A stretch of DNA of 64,000 nucleotides from Natronospirillum sp965602035 (GTDB taxonomy: Bacteria > Pseudomonadota > Gammaproteobacteria > Pseudomonadales > Natronospirillaceae). Where the stretch lies: positions 930,001-994,000 of the forward strand of contig OZ271919.1 in assembly GCA_965602035.1 (NCBI GenBank), in the 5' to 3' direction. Shown piece after piece: positions 29,896 to 38,768 of this stretch (positions are counted from its first letter, which is position 1; each line of letters starts with the position of its first letter). A model generated the notes under the pieces. The model was not told the DNA's origin. It saw only the letters and a program-made list of their open reading frames with translations, and searched no databases. The translations under genes and the position numbers were made by a program.

Positions 29896-30459
29896 ATGCC
29901 GAGGCTGTTTACTGCGATTGCCATGCCGCCGGACGTGCAAGCCCAGTTGGGCGAATTGCAGGGCGGTGCACCGGGTGTTCAGTGGCAGAAAAAAGAGAAC
30001 TTTCACCTGACTCTGAATTTCATCGGCGAGGTCAATGAAAAGCTCCTTCGGGCTCTGGAAGATGTGCTGGGTACCGTACGTGCGACTGAGCCATTCCAAT
30101 TGGCCTGCAGTGGGGTCGGCTGTTTCGGCAGACGGGAGGCGCCAACCGTGCTCTGGGCCGGAGTGGAGCCGGTCGGAGAACTCGAAGCCCTGCAGCAGAA
30201 ACTGGCGGAAGCGCTGATTTCGCATGGGTTCAGGCCCGATGCCCGGCACTACCACCCGCATATCACCCTGGGCCGACACGCGCCCGAGGCCGCCGACGCA
30301 GAGCAATGGCTTACCCGCCATTCGGACTTCCGGAGCCAGCCGCTGACGGTGGATCGGATCGTGCTGTTTGAAAGTCGATCGGAGAACGGTGGACTGAGAT
30401 ATCTTCCCCTTACCTCTGTCGCACTGGGCGGTTCAGGCACACCGCAAGCAACAGACTGA
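29896..30459 (+). CDS. thpR: RNA 2',3'-cyclic phosphodiesterase (2H superfamily)
   Basis: 187 aa with the two histidine signatures of the 2H phosphoesterases, FHLTLNFIG (near residue 40) and HPHITLGRH (near residue 123). The length fits ThpR/LigT. ATG 29896 is chosen over a TTG at 29884 because a TTGGAGT ribosome binding site ends 5 bases before it. It opens cyclic phosphates on RNA; the 2'-5' ligase activity was the historical assignment. Confidence 0.93.
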   Translation: MPRLFTAIAMPPDVQAQLGELQGGAPGVQWQKKENFHLTLNFIGEVNEKLLRALEDVLGTVRATEPFQLACSGVGCFGRREAPTVLWAGVEPVGELEALQQKLAEALISHGFRPDARHYHPHITLGRHAPEAADAEQWLTRHSDFRSQPLTVDRIVLFESRSENGGLRYLPLTSVALGGSGTPQATD

Positions 30460-30545
30460 CGCAACTCGACCAATGATCAACCTGAAACTGTGCTAGGCTG
30501 TTTAGTGCAAACTCAGGTTTTTACCCAACAGCAAGGAAATCATTC

Positions 30546-30926
30546 ATGCGTTTTATCACTAACTCAATGGCACTGATACTTTCACTGGCGCTGGCTGGCA
30601 CAGCCACTGCTCAGGATTACTGGAGCGGTGGCGCCGGTATTGAGTCACGGGAACAGGCTCCGGACGATATGAACACGGCGTTCGAGTTCTTCGATGCCGA
30701 GGGCCAGTATGTGATGAATATTGACGTCCGGATCACCAATGTGAGCACGGGTGAAGTCCTCTTCTCACGCAATGTGCGCGGCCCCTGGTTCATGATCGGC
30801 CTGCCGGACGGTCAGTACCGGATTGAAGCCGCCCGCCCGTCAACCCAGGAAGTGGAACGCGTCGTGTTCCGCGTTGAAGGGCAGGACCTGCCCATGATGG
30901 GCCTGAAATACACTGACCCTGAATAA
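30546..30926 (+). CDS. Small secreted protein, unknown function
   Basis: 126 aa with a Sec signal peptide (LILSLALAGTATAQ, cleavage near residue 23). The mature part of about 100 aa has alternating beta-type sequence (VMNIDVRITNVSTGEVLFSR, LPDGQYRIEAARPSTQEVE), reminiscent of carboxypeptidase-regulatory or transthyretin-like folds. A ribosome binding site AAGGAA is present, with TGTGCTAGGCT 44 bases before the ATG as a likely -10 region. Confidence 0.75.
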   Translation: MRFITNSMALILSLALAGTATAQDYWSGGAGIESREQAPDDMNTAFEFFDAEGQYVMNIDVRITNVSTGEVLFSRNVRGPWFMIGLPDGQYRIEAARPSTQEVERVVFRVEGQDLPMMGLKYTDPE

Positions 30927-30934
30927 TCAGACGG

Positions 30935-31552
30935 TCAGGAAACCAGCAACCAGAGCCCTGATGCCACCAGCATCAGGGCTGCCAGACGGTTCAGCCACTG
31001 CCCGGCCCGGCCGCCCGCCCAGTGGGCCGCCCGATTGGCGGACCAGGCATAGGCCACCTTCACGCCGCCAACCGACACCAGTGTGATGGCGGCGAGTGCC
31101 CCGATATCCAGCCAGGTGAGTGCAGAGAGATCCATGAACGCCGGCAGAAAGCCGAGGTAGAAGAGAATCGCCTTCTGATCCCCGAGCGTAATAAGCAGTC
31201 CCGACAGAAATGCCGACCAGCCGCCTGCTGGCAACGCTGACCCATCGGCTGCGGCCTGTGACCGTGCCTGACGCCACAAAGACAAGGCCAGCCAGAACAG
31301 ATAGCCGGCTGCGGCCCATTGAATCACCCAGAACGCCGGTCCCATGGCATCGACCAGAAGCACAAGCCCGAAAACCGCCAGCAGAATAAACACCAGGTCG
31401 CCCGCGACAATACCGGCAGCGGTCGCAATACCCTGCGCCAACCCATGGCTTGCCGCTCGGGCAGAGACCGCCAGCACGCTCACACTGGGCAATGCGGCGA
31501 GCAGCCCGAGGGCCACGAACAGAGAGAACATGCTGGCCGGTGTAAGTGTCAT
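30935..31552 (-). CDS. LysE family translocator
   Basis: 205 aa with six hydrophobic segments. It has the family motif (LPSVSVLAVSARAASHG...GIATAAGIVAGDLVFI region) and FLSGLLITLGDQKAILFYLG, where the NPK-like site reads GDQKA. LysE-family proteins export amino acids or related metabolites. The start overlaps the stop of the upstream DUF6544 gene by 4 bases. Confidence 0.88.
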   Translation of the reverse strand: MTLTPASMFSLFVALGLLAALPSVSVLAVSARAASHGLAQGIATAAGIVAGDLVFILLAVFGLVLLVDAMGPAFWVIQWAAAGYLFWLALSLWRQARSQAAADGSALPAGGWSAFLSGLLITLGDQKAILFYLGFLPAFMDLSALTWLDIGALAAITLVSVGGVKVAYAWSANRAAHWAGGRAGQWLNRLAALMLVASGLWLLVS

Positions 31553-32421
31553 GCGGGGGCTGGTTGCTCAGCGGCGAACCGATAGCGAAAGTGCTTAATG
31601 TCGCCCTCCCATACCAGTTCGAGGCGGTCGCCCTGGTACCAGCCTACTTCACCGTAGGTCGGAACCCGCATACCATCGTGGGTTTCATACCGGCGGAAGT
31701 GCCCTTCCCAGGGCGCATTCTGGAACCGACCGTCGAGATTACCGGGCCGGTCCGACGTATAGACCGACACCACTTCGCCGGTCTCGTCAAAGCGGAACTC
31801 CAGAGCCGCTGTGGACTTGCCATGCGCCAATGTTGCAAGCGCGGTGTAATCATCAATAGGTGTCCATTGCACGCCGGATTGTGGCAATAACGCGGTGGGA
31901 CACCAGACACCCTCAGCAAGATAACGGTATAATGATCCCAGATCAAGACCAACGCCACCGACCTCTTCACCCAGTACAAAGGCTGACATCAGGCTGACCC
32001 GACCGGCACCAGTGCCGTCGATGTAGCTGTCCAGTACACGAATATGGTTGGCCACCGGCAATTCCACCCGGGCGTCCCAGAGAAACGCGTGTGCCGAAGG
32101 AAGCACACGGTGCGTTGCGGTAAATCGGGTCCAGTTTTCGGTTCTGACACCGGTACGAAGCACGCCGGTCTGCTCCAGCAGCGCTTCCCGAACCGTGGGC
32201 TGACCGTCGGTCAGTACATGCCGGAAATACCGTTGCACAGGTGCCGGTAACTCCGTGAGTGCCGAAAAATCGACGGCGAATGCAGGAGACTCTTCGGCGC
32301 GACGGGACAGCGCGTCGTTCAGTCGCTCATCATAGGCGCGCTGGCGACGGCGCAGGAAAATCACAATGCCCGAAATCGTGACGACAGCCACAGCGATCAG
32401 AAACAGAAGCCATTCAATCAT
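31549..32421 (-). CDS. DUF6544 (former DUF6920) family membrane-anchored protein
   Basis: 290 aa. One N-terminal TM helix (LLFLIAVAVVTISGIVIFL) is followed by a soluble domain with LPAPVQRYFRHVL and the C-terminal VPTYGEVGWYQGDRLELVWE, a pattern shared by this family. Function unknown. It is translationally coupled to the downstream LysE gene by an ATGA overlap. Confidence 0.83.
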   Translation of the reverse strand: MIEWLLFLIAVAVVTISGIVIFLRRRQRAYDERLNDALSRRAEESPAFAVDFSALTELPAPVQRYFRHVLTDGQPTVREALLEQTGVLRTGVRTENWTRFTATHRVLPSAHAFLWDARVELPVANHIRVLDSYIDGTGAGRVSLMSAFVLGEEVGGVGLDLGSLYRYLAEGVWCPTALLPQSGVQWTPIDDYTALATLAHGKSTAALEFRFDETGEVVSVYTSDRPGNLDGRFQNAPWEGHFRRYETHDGMRVPTYGEVGWYQGDRLELVWEGDIKHFRYRFAAEQPAPA

Positions 32422-32483
32422 GGGGACAGTATCCGGATTAACAGGGAAAAACAGGGCGGCATGGTAGCATTCTTTGGCCGCGT

Positions 32484-32717
32484 TTACTCCGGGTTACTGT
32501 CAGCCACCCCGAGGCGATGCAGCACCCGTTGCAACTCTTCCTCCGACATATCCAGACGCTCGCAGACCCGGCCATAGAGCATCACTGAGGGCACGGATCG
32601 GCCGCCCCGTTCCTTCTGGGTTTCATGCAACACCGTAAGAATAATCCGTTCCGTACGGGTCAGCCCGTCGCGGGCGTCGGGAATGACATCCAGCCAGTGT
32701 GGCAAATCCTGACTCAT
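32484..32717 (-). CDS. Conserved small protein, unknown function
   Basis: 77 aa, soluble and helix-rich (DGLTRTERIILTVLHETQ, LYGRVCERLDMSEEELQRVL), with a look of a winged-helix or DNA-binding fragment, though no family is assigned. It is the last gene of a tightly packed operon; its ATG overlaps the stop of the glutathione S-transferase gene. Confidence 0.7.
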   Translation of the reverse strand: MSQDLPHWLDVIPDARDGLTRTERIILTVLHETQKERGGRSVPSVMLYGRVCERLDMSEEELQRVLHRLGVADSNPE

Positions 32718-33388
32718 GACGGATCCTGATCAACCTGCCCCACTTCCTCATGGGGAATCGTCTCGGTTTCTTCACAGGCGTCGTCCACCCAGCGTTTCAA
32801 TGCCGGCCAACCAAGCAGTGTATCGCGATAGGCAGACGCCGGCTCCGACAGCTCAACCCCGTAGGTACGACACCGCAGTGCCACCGGAGCGTAGAAGCAA
32901 TCGGCAATGGACAGCGACCCGAACAACCAGGGACCACCCTGTTGCCAGCGCGCACGGCAGTTGCTCCAGACTCGGTCTATGCGGGCGATATCGCGCTCAA
33001 GCTCGGGCGTCATGGGCACCCGGCGCCCGTGCGCCCGGCAATTCATGGGCAACTGTTCTCTCAGTGCAGCAAAGCCGGAGTGCATTTCGGCGGTAACAGA
33101 GCGCGCTTCAGCCCGGGCACTTGCGTTTTCCGGCCAGCCCCGTCCGCCAAGCCATTGCTCTGACACCGTTTCGCAGATCGCCAGGGAATCCCACACTGTC
33201 AGGTCACCGTCCTGCCATACCGGCACCTTGCCGGCACCGGTATAGTCGGCGAGCCGGCGCTTTGTGTCCGGCTGATCCAGCGGTATGCGGATTTCCCGGA
33301 ACTCGATTCCATGATGGGCGAGCAGTAGCCAGGCACGCAACGACCATGAAGAGTAGTTCTTGTTGCCGATAATAAGCTGTTGCATCAC
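32714..33388 (-). CDS. Glutathione S-transferase family protein
   Basis: 224 aa. The N-terminal thioredoxin-like domain starts IIGNKNYSSWSLRAWLLLA, with the likely catalytic Ser in NYSSWSLR, then GKVPVWQDGDLTVWDSLAI with the cis-Pro and the glutathione-binding Asp-Ser pair. A helical C-terminal domain follows. It overlaps its neighbours by ATGA at both ends. Confidence 0.92.
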   Translation of the reverse strand: MMQQLIIGNKNYSSWSLRAWLLLAHHGIEFREIRIPLDQPDTKRRLADYTGAGKVPVWQDGDLTVWDSLAICETVSEQWLGGRGWPENASARAEARSVTAEMHSGFAALREQLPMNCRAHGRRVPMTPELERDIARIDRVWSNCRARWQQGGPWLFGSLSIADCFYAPVALRCRTYGVELSEPASAYRDTLLGWPALKRWVDDACEETETIPHEEVGQVDQDPS

Positions 33389-34176
33389 TGATCCCTGCTT
33401 GCTGTGCCCGGCTCCAGTATACAGACATCGGCGGCGAGCGGCTTGTGGTCAGACAGTGTCGCCCAGGGACGGGCCGGCAGATCGAGCGGGACCGTCCTGT
33501 GCACGCCGCGCACGTAAATCCGGTCCAGGCGAAGCAGCGGCAGGCGCGCGGGGTAGGTACGGGCAACCTTGCCGTCCGCTTCGGCGTGAACTTCGCTCAG
33601 GCCACAGGCCGACAGCAGCCGATGGCCGGTGCCCCACCAATCGTTGAAATCTCCGGCCACCAGTACCGGATCTGTGTCCGGAATCATGGCAAGCAGTTCG
33701 CGCAGGTCCTTCAGCTGTCGGCGTCGAAACGATTCCAGCAGCCCCAGATGCAGTGACACGGCATGCAACGTAATACCGGTCTCTACCAGCGGTATCTCAC
33801 AGTGCAACAGGCCACGTTGTTCTACTCGACTGGCCGACACATCAATATTCCGGTAATTGACAATGGGATACTTGCTCATGAGCGCATTGCCGTGATGGCC
33901 CTTGTCATACACGGCATTTCGCCCATAGGCGTAATTGTCCCAGATCGTATCGGCCAGGAATTCGTACTGGGAAGGCGTGGTATCCAGGTCGTCGTGCAAT
34001 CTATCCAGAAGCTCATGTTCGCCGAGCACTTCCTGCATAAACACGATATCAGCGCCGACCTGACGAATCGCCTTGCGGAGATCGCGAAGAATGTAACGCC
34101 GATTCAGTGGCGAAAACCCCTTGTGGGTATTCAGCGTCAGCACGCGCAGTTGCGTCGGGTCCTCTATATGGGTCAT
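33385..34176 (-). CDS. Endonuclease/exonuclease/phosphatase family protein
   Basis: 263 aa with the EEP catalytic motifs in order: LTLNTHKGF, DIVFMQEV (metal-binding Glu), LHAVSLHLGL, VAGDFNDWW and TLSDHKPLAADV (catalytic Asp-His). It could cut nucleic acid or a phosphodiester metabolite; the substrate is not readable. ATG 34176 is preferred because it overlaps the stop of the upstream FAD enzyme. Confidence 0.92.
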   Translation of the reverse strand: MTHIEDPTQLRVLTLNTHKGFSPLNRRYILRDLRKAIRQVGADIVFMQEVLGEHELLDRLHDDLDTTPSQYEFLADTIWDNYAYGRNAVYDKGHHGNALMSKYPIVNYRNIDVSASRVEQRGLLHCEIPLVETGITLHAVSLHLGLLESFRRRQLKDLRELLAMIPDTDPVLVAGDFNDWWGTGHRLLSACGLSEVHAEADGKVARTYPARLPLLRLDRIYVRGVHRTVPLDLPARPWATLSDHKPLAADVCILEPGTASRDQ

Positions 34177-35354
34177 GCCACCTGCCCCGCTGCCACACCG
34201 GACGCCCAGGCCCACTGAAAATTGTGCCCTCCCAGATGCCCGGTGACATCGACTACTTCACCAATGAAAAACAAGCCTTCATGCTCCCGTGATGCCATGG
34301 TCTGAGACGACAACGCGCGTGTGTCCACCCCGCCCAGGGTGACCTCGGCAGTGCGGTACCCTTCTGTGCCGGCCGGTGCAATCTGCCAGCCGTTCAATGA
34401 TTCCGCCATCTGCTGCAATGCACTGTTGCTGCACTGTTGCACAGGACCATCCCAGCCATGCACATCGGCAAATGCCTGCGCAAACCGCCTGGGCAGGCAG
34501 TCGGCAAGGCACTGTGCCGGGGTTGCCCGGGGCCGCTCGGCACGCCAGGCCGACAGCATCTCACGGGCATCGCGACCCGGAAGAAGATTCACAGCCAGCC
34601 GATCACCGGGCTGCCAGAAACTGGAGATCTGCAGCATGGCCGGCCCACTGAGGCCTCGATGCGTAACCAGCATGGGTTCGGTGAAGCACTCCCCATTGCA
34701 GGCCACCGACACCGGGCAACTGATGCCTGACAACGGCGCAAGCTGCTCTTTGAGCTCGGGATGCAAGGTAAATGGCACCAGCCCCGCCCGTGTGGGCAGT
34801 ACTGGCAGGCCGAACTGCCGTGCCAGTTCGTACCCGAAAGCCGACGCGCCCATAGTGGGTATGGAAAGCCCGCCGCTGGCAACCACCAATGACTCACACG
34901 CCATGGGCCCGGCCGAGGTCGACAACTGATAGCTGTCGCCCCGCTGAACGACTGACTCAACCGTTGTCTTCAGGCGGATTTCGGCACCGGCCCAGTCGCA
35001 TTCAGTAAGCAGCAGGTCGATGATTTCCTGGCTGGAGTCCCGACAGAACAACTGACCGGCGGCTTTCTCCTCATGTTCAATTCCGTGGCGCTCTACCAGG
35101 TCCAGGAAATCCTGAGGGGTGTAACGCTTCAGCGCCGAGATACAGAACGAGGGATTGTCAGACAGGAAATTGGCCGGTGTACTGTTGAGGTTGGTGAAAT
35201 TACAGCGGCCGCCACCGGACATGCGTATTTTCTTGCCGGGCTTGTTGGCATGGTCGATCACCAGTACGCGACGGCCCCGATACCCCGCCGTTGCAGCACA
35301 CATCAACCCCGCTGCGCCGGCGCCGATAATAATCACATCAAAATGCTCAGCCAT
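34173..35354 (-). CDS. FAD-dependent oxidoreductase, YhiN / BaiN family
   Basis: 393 aa. The N-terminal dinucleotide motif is VIIIGAGAAGLMCA, with KKIRMSGGGRCNFTNL and GLSIPTMGASAFGYELA typical of the HI0933/YhiN family, and a C-terminal FAD contact in GLFFIGEVVDVTGHLGGHNF. Electron acceptor and substrate are unknown. First gene of a four-gene ATGA-coupled operon (this, EEP nuclease, GST, small protein). Confidence 0.93.
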   Translation of the reverse strand: MAEHFDVIIIGAGAAGLMCAATAGYRGRRVLVIDHANKPGKKIRMSGGGRCNFTNLNSTPANFLSDNPSFCISALKRYTPQDFLDLVERHGIEHEEKAAGQLFCRDSSQEIIDLLLTECDWAGAEIRLKTTVESVVQRGDSYQLSTSAGPMACESLVVASGGLSIPTMGASAFGYELARQFGLPVLPTRAGLVPFTLHPELKEQLAPLSGISCPVSVACNGECFTEPMLVTHRGLSGPAMLQISSFWQPGDRLAVNLLPGRDAREMLSAWRAERPRATPAQCLADCLPRRFAQAFADVHGWDGPVQQCSNSALQQMAESLNGWQIAPAGTEGYRTAEVTLGGVDTRALSSQTMASREHEGLFFIGEVVDVTGHLGGHNFQWAWASGVAAGQVA

Positions 35355-35433
35355 GAGCCACTGAAAACTGAATCAAATGCATAGCGTCGGAGTATACGGA
35401 CTGCCACTGGTGTGGGCCACCACGATGACCATT

Positions 35434-35455
35434 GTGTTGTGCTAGGCTGGCCGTA
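35434..35455 (+). promoter_or_regulatory. Likely leaderless promoter of barrel paralogue 1
   Basis: TGTGCTAGGCT ends at 35448, so a -10-type TAGGCT lies 7 bases before the ATG at 35455 and transcription should start at or near the start codon. No Shine-Dalgarno sequence is present. The second paralogue has the same element at the same spacing. Confidence 0.45.
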
Positions 35456-36393
35456 TGCAGAAAAGAACGACCCCGAATTCCGGTACCATCGGTACAGGAG
35501 CAGAATTCACGATCGTTTCCCGATTGTATACATCAGCGGCCTGTCTGCTGCTGTGCCTGGCAGCCGTGCCTGCACTGGCGCAGCCCCTCACGGGTGACGA
35601 CAGCGGTGGCACTGCCGACATGGAGGAGACCATCCCCATGCCCGCACCACCACCCAGCGAGGGCACCATCCTGTTGCGGCTCAGAAGCAGCCTGAGCTGG
35701 CCGCCAGGGGAATCTGCCGAACCCGGCGTGCAGCTCACTGCCAGCGTGCGTCTGAACCGTATTTTTGAACAGGTTCGCGAGGTGGTTCGTCCGGACGAGG
35801 ACGACACAACCGAGGATGCAGGTACCGCGGGGGAAGAACCGGACAACTGGGTTCAGTCCGGCACCAGAACGCTGGCCAGTTATACCGACGTCGGGTTCCG
35901 TGGCTACTACCCGTTTATCCGGCTTCGCGTTCCCTGGACTACCCGTTGGCCCAGCGGCCTCGCCCAGCGCATTCGCCCCGAGGTTTTCTGGCGCTGGGAT
36001 GACGGGTTCGGCATTGGTGGTTCCTGGCAATACACGTACCGGCACGACCGCGACAACCGCTGGACATTCAACAATCAGTTTGAGCTGAGCGAAGCCTCAT
36101 ACGATAGCGGCACCGGGGCCAACTGGTCACAGCGCCTGACCTATCGCCACTGGCTTGCCGAGCGTTTCACGCTCACCGGCCGCATCGAGCATGTCGGTTC
36201 GACCGAACCCGACATCAGGACCTCACGCATCCGCAGCGACCTTCGCCTGCGTCGCAGCGTCGGCTGGCCCTGGTTGAATGCCGAGATAGAGCCCTACCTG
36301 CTGTGGCCCCGCGAGAATGGGTTTGCAATGACACCCGGCATCATCGCGCGGTTGGAGGCGGATTTCGGTGACTTTGAATTCGACGACGAATGA
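35455..36393 (+). CDS. Secreted barrel-like protein, paralogue 1 of 3 (family not recognised)
   Basis: 312 aa with a signal sequence (ACLLLCLAAVPALA, cleavage near residue 43 after a long N-region). A low-complexity acidic linker follows, then about 230 residues of alternating beta sequence ending in aromatic/charged residues, consistent with an outer-membrane barrel. Conserved with the genes at 36461 and 44594: FWRWDDGFG, LSEAS, TYRH, TGRIEH, RRSVGWPWLNAEIEPYLLW, ending in FGDFEFDD. It sits upstream of the second paralogue and an MCE transport operon, so a role in envelope lipid or barrel function is possible but unproven. Confidence 0.8.
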   Translation: MQKRTTPNSGTIGTGAEFTIVSRLYTSAACLLLCLAAVPALAQPLTGDDSGGTADMEETIPMPAPPPSEGTILLRLRSSLSWPPGESAEPGVQLTASVRLNRIFEQVREVVRPDEDDTTEDAGTAGEEPDNWVQSGTRTLASYTDVGFRGYYPFIRLRVPWTTRWPSGLAQRIRPEVFWRWDDGFGIGGSWQYTYRHDRDNRWTFNNQFELSEASYDSGTGANWSQRLTYRHWLAERFTLTGRIEHVGSTEPDIRTSRIRSDLRLRRSVGWPWLNAEIEPYLLWPRENGFAMTPGIIARLEADFGDFEFDDE

Positions 36394-36443
36394 ATCTGAA
36401 CGCAGCCACATGACCCCAGTTCCGCCAACCACCGTTCGATCGC

Positions 36444-36461
36444 TGTGCTAATCTCATAGCA
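36444..36461 (+). promoter_or_regulatory. Likely leaderless promoter of barrel paralogue 2
   Basis: TGTGCTAATCT ends at 36454, exactly 7 bases before the ATG at 36461, as in paralogue 1. There is no ribosome binding site between the -10-like TAATCT and the start. Confidence 0.45.
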
Positions 36462-37447
36462 TGCCATCTGCAAAAAAATACCACCCTGAAAGCTCGTGCC
36501 TGTTCTTGCAGAGCGTCACCGGAGCGGGTCGGGTTCTATCAAGAACCCTGCTCCTCCTGGCACTGATTGGGCCGGTCTGCCTGCCTGCGACGTCAGACAC
36601 CCACCAGCCTGACCCCAAACGGGAGGCATCGAACCAGGACGATCCGGCGGCGCAGGCAGCCACAGGCAGCCGCCGGCCCTTCGGAACGGACCGGCTACTG
36701 TCACTGGCGTCGCCGATTACCGGCAATACGCTGCTTCGACTGACCAACGACCTGAGCTGGGAGCCTGCGGAAGCAGCGGATTCTGACTTCAGAATCGGCG
36801 CCAGCGTTCGCCTTGTCCGGATAGCCCGGGAAGTCGGCGCGCTGGTCTTTCCGGAAGATGAAGTCGACGACGCTCTTGGGGAGTCCGTTGACGACACAGA
36901 GGAACCCGGACGGACACGGGCTGCGGCGTTGTTTCTTCTGAACTACACAGACGTCGGTCTGCGTTCATCCTACCCGTTCATTCGATTCCGTGTGCCCTGG
37001 ACCCATACCGGGCCGGATGGAGTGGGCCAGCGTCTGGCGGCAGAAACGTTCTGGCGCTGGGACGACGGCTTCGGTGTAGGCGGGCTCTGGTTGCTGACCT
37101 ACCCGCATGACCGTAGAAACCGGTTGGCGTTGAACCATCAGATCGAGATCACAGAAGCGTCTGCGAGCGCCGGGTCAGGCGCCGGCTGGTCACAGCAGCT
37201 CACGTATCGGCACTTTCTGTCCGGGCACATGACCCTCACGGGTCGCCTTGATCACGCCGGTCGAACCGAACCCGACTGGCAGACCGACCGGGTCCGGGCC
37301 GATATGCGACTTCGGCGCAGCATCTGGCGCCCATGGCTCAACGCCGAGTTGGAACCCTATCTCCTTTGGCCCCGTGACAACGGTTTCGAACAGGCACCGG
37401 GGGTCATTCTGCGCCTGGAAGCCGTCTGGCAGTTGCCACGCTCCTGA
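36461..37447 (+). CDS. Secreted barrel-like protein, paralogue 2 of 3
   Basis: 328 aa. A long basic N-region leads to a hydrophobic signal (TLLLLALIGPVCLPA), then an acidic/polar linker and the shared C-terminal module: YTDVGLRSSYPFIRFRVPW, FWRWDDGFGVGGLW, TYRH, TGRLDHAGRTEPDW, RRSIWRPWLNAELEPYLLW. It is clearly homologous to its upstream neighbour, about 68 bases away, so a tandem duplication is likely. It has its own promoter-like element. Confidence 0.8.
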   Translation: MPSAKKYHPESSCLFLQSVTGAGRVLSRTLLLLALIGPVCLPATSDTHQPDPKREASNQDDPAAQAATGSRRPFGTDRLLSLASPITGNTLLRLTNDLSWEPAEAADSDFRIGASVRLVRIAREVGALVFPEDEVDDALGESVDDTEEPGRTRAAALFLLNYTDVGLRSSYPFIRFRVPWTHTGPDGVGQRLAAETFWRWDDGFGVGGLWLLTYPHDRRNRLALNHQIEITEASASAGSGAGWSQQLTYRHFLSGHMTLTGRLDHAGRTEPDWQTDRVRADMRLRRSIWRPWLNAELEPYLLWPRDNGFEQAPGVILRLEAVWQLPRS

Positions 37448-37605
37448 TTACGATTCCATGCATGCGCAGGGGCCCCGGCCTGCGACCTCGTTCACACATC
37501 GGGAGCATGTGCAACGTTGTTCCCGATGTCAGGAAATGATCTACTGAGCGTCCTGTGCCCGCGAGCGGCGGGTTACCCACCGATCAATCAGGCATTTGCA
37601 GCGAC

Positions 37606-38766
37606 ATGACGGAACTGAGCCACACCACGGCTGACAACGAGAAGGTCGCCAATCCCTTTTGGCGAGTCTCGCGTTCCGGCGGGACAACCACGCTGACACT
37701 GAGCGGTGACTGGGTACAGGCCAACGCCGCCAACCTGCCCGACACTGACCAGGTTATTGAGGCACTGGTCGGTCAGGACTCCGTCATCACTGTCGACGTC
37801 CAGGCCGTCGAACGATGGGATTCCATGCTGACGGCGCTGCTGTTCGGTCTACGCCGCAGGACCGAGGTGCAGAAAGCCTCGCTGGACCTCACTTCGCTGC
37901 CCGACGACGTGACTGCCATGCTCGAGCTGACGGAAGCGTCGAAAGTCAGCCCTCTGGAGCAATCGGCGCCCTACAACATGTTTGAGGAAGTCGGGAAGGC
38001 CACGCTTCGCCAGTGGTTCAACCTGCTGACCATCGGCAACAGCGTATTCTATTTCATGCGCAGTACCCTGCACGCGGTAACCGGGCGCGGGCAGTTCCGG
38101 CGCCAGGACATCTTCGCCGCACTGGAACACAGCACCATCAATGCGCTTCCCATCGTAACGATTGTCAGCATCCTGATGGGGAGCATTCTCGCGTTTGTCG
38201 GCTCGATACAACTGCGTGCGTTCGGTGCAGAAATCTTTATTGCGGACACGGTCGGTATTGCCACTTTTCGGGAGATGGCCGCCCTGCTGACGGCCATTGT
38301 GCTGGCCGGCCATACCGGTGCTGCTTTTGCCGCCAGTCTGGCTACGATGCAGGTCAATGAAGAAGTTGACGCGCTGCGTACGCTCGGGTTGTCGCCCTAT
38401 GAATACCTGGCGGTGCCGCGGGTTATCGCCCTGGCTCTCGCACTCCCCATGCTCTATATCTATGCGACGGTCATCACCCTGTTCGGCAGCATGCTGGTCG
38501 CCAATCTCACGCTGGACCTGTCACCGCTGGCGTATGCGGCAAGAACCGTCGAATCGGTGCCGCTCTATTATATAACGGTTGGTCTGATCAAGAGCCTGTG
38601 CTTCGGCGTTCTGATCGGCCTGGTGAGCTGCCATATCGGGCTGCACTCCGGACGCAGCGCGGAAGCCGTGGGCCTGGCCGCCACCCGCGCCGTCGTGGTC
38701 AGCATCATCGGCATAATTGCCGTTGATTCACTGTTCGCCATTGCCAGCATCATTTTCGGAATCTGA
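37606..38766 (+). CDS. MlaE-family ABC permease with N-terminal STAS domain
   Basis: About 386 aa from ATG 37606; the frame is open from a GTG at 37555. The first 110 residues form a STAS-like domain (TLTLSGDWVQANAANLP, VQAVERWDSMLTALLFGL). The rest is the MlaE permease with five TM helices and the conserved FGAEIFIADTVGIATFREMA and LATMQVNEEVDALRTLG segments. The permease works with the ATPase and MCE proteins encoded immediately downstream to move lipids between membranes. Confidence 0.92.
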   Translation: MTELSHTTADNEKVANPFWRVSRSGGTTTLTLSGDWVQANAANLPDTDQVIEALVGQDSVITVDVQAVERWDSMLTALLFGLRRRTEVQKASLDLTSLPDDVTAMLELTEASKVSPLEQSAPYNMFEEVGKATLRQWFNLLTIGNSVFYFMRSTLHAVTGRGQFRRQDIFAALEHSTINALPIVTIVSILMGSILAFVGSIQLRAFGAEIFIADTVGIATFREMAALLTAIVLAGHTGAAFAASLATMQVNEEVDALRTLGLSPYEYLAVPRVIALALALPMLYIYATVITLFGSMLVANLTLDLSPLAYAARTVESVPLYYITVGLIKSLCFGVLIGLVSCHIGLHSGRSAEAVGLAATRAVVVSIIGIIAVDSLFAIASIIFGI

Positions 38767-38768
38767 CG

